Part shown: positions 60,032 through 64,000 of the stretch, one piece after another
Layout of the letters: each line of letters starts with the position of its first letter
Position numbering within the stretch: the first letter of the stretch is position 1
Assembly: GCA_035940775.1 (NCBI GenBank)
Contig: DASZEN010000003.1
Location: forward strand, 1 to 64,000
Reading direction: 5' to 3'
Length of the DNA stretch: 64,000 nt
Source: DASQYE01 sp035940775
GTDB taxonomy: Bacteria > Acidobacteriota > Blastocatellia > Pyrinomonadales > Pyrinomonadaceae
Translations under genes and position numbers: made by a program
Notes under the pieces: model-generated
Seen by the model: only the letters and a program-made list of their open reading frames with translations
Database searches by the model: none
Told to the model about the DNA's origin: nothing

Positions 60032-62716
60032 ATGGCCTTGCGTATAATCTTCACCGTCATGCTGATAGGTACTCTGGGGGGCATGCTTTTGGGCGCTGAG
60101 CAGCAGAACAGGATGCCGGAGCTTGAGCCGGGCGTCGGGCGTGCGTTGGCCCGCTGGCGCGCCGCGCATTACCGAAATGTTCGTTACGCATTGCGGGTCG
60201 CGGTGTTCCCCGGCGATCCGCTCTTGAAAGGCGAAGAGGAAGTTCGCGTCACGCTCGACGACACGTCTCAGGGGCTCGTGCTCGACTGGCGCGTTGCCCC
60301 TCCTGCGAGCGCCGGTGAACAGCCGAAGGCGCGCCTCTACGATCTTCAGGCCAACGGTCGGGCGGTCGCCGATGCGCGCGAGGTGAAAGATCACCTGATT
60401 ATTCCGGGCGCGTATCTGGTTAAGGGAGAAAACGTCTTGCGCCTCCGGTTCGAGTCGCCGATTGCGGCCTCCGGCAGCGCCGTCACACGCTACCTTGATC
60501 GCGAGGACAATTCCGAATACATCTATACGCTCTTCGTGCCCTCGGACGCGAGCACGGCCTTTCCCTGTTTCGATCAACCGGATTTGAAGGCGCGCTTTCA
60601 ATTGAATCTCGCCACGCTCGCCTCATGGAACGTCGTCACGAATACGGATGCGCAGACCGTGACGCGCACGGGGACGAACGGCCTGTGGAGCTTTCGCGAG
60701 ACCGAGCCGATCAGCACCTACCTGTTCGCCTTTGCTGCGGGGCCGTTCACGGAGTTCAAAGACAGTGACGCGACGATACCGATGCGTATGTTCGTGCGTA
60801 AGTCCAAGACGGAGCGGGCGCGAAAGGAGTTGGCGGAGGTCTTTCGTTTGAACCGCGAGGGATTGGCCTACCTGGCGAAGTATTTCGGTTACAGGTTTCC
60901 GTTTCCAAAGTACGATCTGGTCATCATTCCCGAATTTGCCTATCGCGGCATGGAGCACGCGGGCGCGACTTTCCTGCGCGAGGAGAGCATACTTTTTCCA
61001 TCCGATCCGACGGCGAATGATTTCCTCTCGCGCGCCGACATCATGTTTCACGAGGCGGCGCACCAGTGGTTCGGCGACCTCGTCACGATGCGCTGGTTCG
61101 ACGATCTATGGCTCAAAGAGGGTTTTGCAACCTTCATGTCTCACAAGGCGATAGAGGCCGTCATGCCGCAGTACGACGCCTGGAAATTCTTCTATCAAAG
61201 GACGAAGCCGTTGGCGTACCTGACGGACGTGACCAAGGGGACGACGCCGATCTTTCAGGAGATTCCGAATCTTTCAGCCGCGAAATCCGCCTACGGCAAT
61301 ATCGTTTATCGCAAAGCGCCGTCGATGCTCAGGCAGGCCGAGTTCTTTCTGGGCCCTGAGAAATTCCAGGCGGCCGTCGAGATGTTTCTCAAAGAGCACG
61401 CCTTCGCCAATGCCGAATGGGCCGATCTGGTTCATGCCTTCGAGCGAACTTCCGCGCAGAAGCTGGAGGGGTGGGCGGCGGCCTGGGTGACGCGGCGCGG
61501 GATGCCGATTGTGCGTGCGCGGTGGAGCGAAGACGACGGGGGCCGTCTCAAGAGCTTCGCGCTCGAACAGAGGGACGTGCTCGGCGAGGGCGGCTCTTGG
61601 CCCATGCGCGTGCGTGTGCTGCTGGCCTACGCGGACGGCACGCACGAAACGCTGACCGTGACGATGAAAGGCGCTGGCGAAACACCCATCGCGGAGGTGA
61701 TCGGCAAACGTAAACCCGATTACGTGTTCGCCAACTACGAGGATTACGGTTACGGGCTTTTCCTGCTCGATGAAAACAGCATGGCGACCGCCCTCAAAGG
61801 GCTCGGGGCGGTGCGTGACGATTTCCTGCGCGCGCTTCTGTGGGGGTCGCTGTGGGACAGCGTGCGCGAAGCGGAGCTTGACCCATCGGCCTATATCGAG
61901 CTGGCCGTCAGGCACGTCGCCGAGGAACGCGACGAAGTGACGGTTCAGAGCATCCTGGCGCGCGTGGCGCGGGCCTTCAATTTTTACCTGTCCGACGCGC
62001 AGCGGCGTGAGAGCGCCGCAAACCTTGAGCGGGAGCTGACGGATCGCATGATGAACGCCGAGAGCGTAGGGCTTCGCATCACGTACTTTCGCGCCTTCCA
62101 GGCGATAGCGATGACGGACGTGGCGCGCAGCCGTCTCAAGAAAATCCTGAGCGGCGAAGCGCAGATTCCGGGCATGACCCTGCGCTCGCGCGACCGATTC
62201 GACATCCTGACGGCGCTCCTGGCCCGAGGCGACATGGAAGCCCCGCAGCTTCTCGAGAAGCTCGCGCGCGAAGATCAAACGGACGACGGGCGGCGCTACG
62301 CCTACGCGGCGGGCGCGGCCCGCGCCGACCAAAACGTCAAGCGACAATATTTCGATGCTTTCCTGACGGACGCGAAACTGGCCGAGAGTTGGATTGAGGC
62401 GAGCATCTTCCCGTTCAATACGATTCATCAATCGGAGCTGACGCTCCCCTTTCTCGAACCGGCGCTCAAGGAGTTGCCGGGGCTCAAGCGCACGCGCAAG
62501 ATATTCTTCGTCAACGGCTGGCTCTCGGCCTTCGTTGGTGGGCAGTGCAACGAGCGTGCGCCCGTCATCGTGCGGGATTTCCTTGAACGCGAGCGTGGGC
62601 TAGACCGTGATCTTCGCCTGAAAGTGCTCGAAGTGGCGGACGACCTCGAACGCTGCGTGCGTATCCGTGCCAGGTACGCGCGTGAAACCGTAAACTCGCC
62701 CCGACCGGCGAAGTGA
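60032..62716 (+). CDS. M1-family zinc aminopeptidase
   Basis: An 894-residue exported aminopeptidase. The signal peptide (IIFTVMLIGTLGGMLLGA) precedes the N-terminal beta domain. The exopeptidase segment is RGMEHAG at 305-311. The zinc motif HEAAHQWFG lies at 340-348 with the third ligand in LKEGFATF (Glu363). A long C-terminal helical domain follows (ERAP/aminopeptidase N-like), ending in a Cys-containing segment. The motif is intact, unlike in the protein at 3108-5072. It lies 118 bp before the phospholipase D gene. Confidence 0.93.
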   Translation: MALRIIFTVMLIGTLGGMLLGAEQQNRMPELEPGVGRALARWRAAHYRNVRYALRVAVFPGDPLLKGEEEVRVTLDDTSQGLVLDWRVAPPASAGEQPKARLYDLQANGRAVADAREVKDHLIIPGAYLVKGENVLRLRFESPIAASGSAVTRYLDREDNSEYIYTLFVPSDASTAFPCFDQPDLKARFQLNLATLASWNVVTNTDAQTVTRTGTNGLWSFRETEPISTYLFAFAAGPFTEFKDSDATIPMRMFVRKSKTERARKELAEVFRLNREGLAYLAKYFGYRFPFPKYDLVIIPEFAYRGMEHAGATFLREESILFPSDPTANDFLSRADIMFHEAAHQWFGDLVTMRWFDDLWLKEGFATFMSHKAIEAVMPQYDAWKFFYQRTKPLAYLTDVTKGTTPIFQEIPNLSAAKSAYGNIVYRKAPSMLRQAEFFLGPEKFQAAVEMFLKEHAFANAEWADLVHAFERTSAQKLEGWAAAWVTRRGMPIVRARWSEDDGGRLKSFALEQRDVLGEGGSWPMRVRVLLAYADGTHETLTVTMKGAGETPIAEVIGKRKPDYVFANYEDYGYGLFLLDENSMATALKGLGAVRDDFLRALLWGSLWDSVREAELDPSAYIELAVRHVAEERDEVTVQSILARVARAFNFYLSDAQRRESAANLERELTDRMMNAESVGLRITYFRAFQAIAMTDVARSRLKKILSGEAQIPGMTLRSRDRFDILTALLARGDMEAPQLLEKLAREDQTDDGRRYAYAAGAARADQNVKRQYFDAFLTDAKLAESWIEASIFPFNTIHQSELTLPFLEPALKELPGLKRTRKIFFVNGWLSAFVGGQCNERAPVIVRDFLERERGLDRDLRLKVLEVADDLERCVRIRARYARETVNSPRPAK

Positions 62717-62835
62717 CAGACTCCGATTCGGAAAAATGATGATCGGCAAGCCGCCCGCGACCCGCTGCCGCCGCCGCTGTTCAAGCTCGCAGGGAAGCCG
62801 CCGATGCACACACACACTCTCTCTCTTTTGCGCCT

Positions 62836-64000
62836 ATGGATTCGACAGCCTTTCTCGTCATCGCCATCATCGCCATCCTAGTGCAGGGCTTTATGCTCTT
62901 CCTGGCGCTCTTTCAGCCGGGGCTCGACTATAAGATTTCCACGCCGCCGACCGAGCCCCTGGATTCGAGCGAGTTCCTGTGCATTCTCGAAGCGATCACG
63001 GATGCGAAGATCAATCAGCGTAATCGAATAGAGGTGCTCACCAACGGCGAGGTCTACTACGAGGCCGAGTTGGAGGCGATCCGCGCCGCGCGCTCGAGCG
63101 TCAATCTTGAGGCATACATTTTCCAGAAAGGCGAAGTCACCAAAAAATTTGTCAAAGCTCTGACGGAGCGGGCGCGAGCGGGCGTCGAGGTGCGTCTTAC
63201 GCTGGACGCCATCGGGAGCTTCGCGACCTGGAACAGCTATTTCGAGGAGCTGCGACTGGCGGGCGGCCAGATCGGTTGGTATCACGGTTTCCGCTGGGAC
63301 ACGCTGGCGCGCATCAATAACCGAACGCACCGCGAGATTATAGTAGTGGACGGCGAGGTGGGATTTCTCGGCGGCGCGGGCTTTGCGGATCACTGGCTCA
63401 ACGGGGACGAAAAGAATCCGCGCTGGCGCGACACCATGTTCCGCGTCGAGGGCGAGGCCGTGTCCAGTTTACAGGCGGCGTTTGTCGAGAACTGGCTGGA
63501 ATCGTCCGGAGAAATTCTGACGGACATCAAATTTTTCCCGGCGCGCGAGGGCGTGGGCCAAACGGCGGCGCTCGTCATCGACAGCTCGCCGACCACCGGC
63601 ATGTCAACACGGGCGCGCATCCTTTATCAAACCCTGCTCGCCTCCGCGCAGAAGAGCATTCTGATTACGACCCCTTACTTTTTGCCTGATCGCAGCGCCC
63701 GCCATGAGATGGTGCGCGCCATTCGAGAGCGCGGCGTAGAGGTGAAGATCATCGTGCCCGGCAAACACAGCGATCATCTTTTGACGAGGCGTTCGAGCCG
63801 TCGTCTCTTCGGCGATCTGCTCCGGGCGGGCGCGCAGATACACGAGTACGAGGCGGCGATGATTCACGCCAAGACGATGATTATCGACGGATGCTGGTGC
63901 GTCGTCGGCTCGACCAATTTCGATAATCGCTCGTTCGGCCTGAACGACGAGGTCAATCTGGCCGCGTATGACGAAGTCCTAGCCGCGCGTCTGGCCGAGG
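62836..64000 (+). CDS. Phospholipase D-like/cardiolipin synthase protein, partial
   Basis: The window ends inside the gene; 388 codons are present. A single membrane helix (STAFLVIAIIAILVQGFMLFLALF) anchors the N-terminus, followed by two PLD domains. The first active-site motif is THREIIVVDG at 164-173, where the usual Lys of HxK is Glu167. The second is IHAKTMIIDG at 343-352, intact. The block VGSTNFDNRSFGLNDEVNLA is typical of cardiolipin synthase. Such enzymes make cardiolipin from phosphatidylglycerol, or act as nucleases; the role here is unknown. Confidence 0.88.
   Translation, partial: MDSTAFLVIAIIAILVQGFMLFLALFQPGLDYKISTPPTEPLDSSEFLCILEAITDAKINQRNRIEVLTNGEVYYEAELEAIRAARSSVNLEAYIFQKGEVTKKFVKALTERARAGVEVRLTLDAIGSFATWNSYFEELRLAGGQIGWYHGFRWDTLARINNRTHREIIVVDGEVGFLGGAGFADHWLNGDEKNPRWRDTMFRVEGEAVSSLQAAFVENWLESSGEILTDIKFFPAREGVGQTAALVIDSSPTTGMSTRARILYQTLLASAQKSILITTPYFLPDRSARHEMVRAIRERGVEVKIIVPGKHSDHLLTRRSSRRLFGDLLRAGAQIHEYEAAMIHAKTMIIDGCWCVVGSTNFDNRSFGLNDEVNLAAYDEVLAARLAE

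Noticed and set aside
58943..60601. A 552-codon frame on the minus strand
   Set aside because: It is the antisense of the quinone oxidoreductase and M1 genes, both with clear motifs. High GC keeps the opposite strand open.
61274..62431. A 385-codon frame on the minus strand
   Set aside because: Antisense of the M1 aminopeptidase; no motif or ribosome site.
1..64000. CRISPR arrays, rRNA genes, insertion sequences and phage genes
   Set aside because: No regularly spaced repeats, no rRNA-like sequence and no transposase or integrase motifs were seen on either strand.

Overview
The window is a GC-rich bacterial chromosome segment with about 45 protein genes, one intron-split tRNA gene and no rRNA. 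The content suggests an Acidobacteriota genome, possibly Blastocatellia-like: a bactofilin, a HEAT-repeat/cyclophilin fusion, a small zinc-finger-like membrane protein, hydantoinase-type genes and many secreted proteins without close named families. The phylum is an inference from gene content only.

Layout. 1-3.1 kb: peroxiredoxin, thioredoxin-like protein, a DUF4112 membrane protein with a tiny partner, and a secreted protein. 3.1-10.8 kb (minus strand): an M1-like peptidase lacking its catalytic Glu, a HEAT/cyclophilin protein, a molybdopterin oxidoreductase and a bactofilin. 11.3-13.1 kb: ttcA and an unknown partner. 13.2-20.8 kb (minus): a small Cys protein, two GNAT acetyltransferases, nadE and a hyuA-hyuB pair. 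21.1-25.8 kb: a VOC-fold secreted protein, a tRNA(CAU) gene split by a group I intron, a GNAT protein and a frameshifted rifampin-phosphotransferase-like gene. 26.3-28.9 kb: three membrane-protein genes, the first with a CPBP-protease-like motif pair. 29-30.4 kb: DinB and a methyltransferase. 31.1-39.2 kb: a sugar locus (glycosyltransferase, glf, a GH1-RmlD fusion, galE, GH2). 39.2-45.4 kb: a surface-fibre locus. 45.6-51 kb: MscS-like channel, zinc-ribbon protein, basic secreted protein and cydAB. 51.2-55.5 kb: FGGY kinase, transketolase and rpiB (pentose phosphate). 55.6-64 kb: a TolC protein with an extra C-terminal domain, a lipid kinase, a quinone oxidoreductase, an intact M1 aminopeptidase and a phospholipase-D protein cut by the window end.

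Two items stand out. First, 39.2-45.4 kb looks like a divergent chaperone-usher-type locus: two paralogous secreted subunits and a PapD-like chaperone face a convergent usher-like barrel gene. Both transcription units carry the same upstream layout: two TGAC-N5-GTCA palindromes 19 bp apart, then about 120 bp later a CGGCACG-N4-TTGT element resembling a sigma-54 promoter. This suggests one enhancer-binding protein co-controls both arms. Second, a 362-nt group I intron, IC3-like by its conserved core, sits between U33 and C34 of a tRNA with anticodon CAU.

Other irregularities are a repeat-derived in-frame insertion in hyuB, a palindromic repeat that encodes the C-terminal end of two unrelated genes, and a single-base frameshift in the dikinase-like gene.
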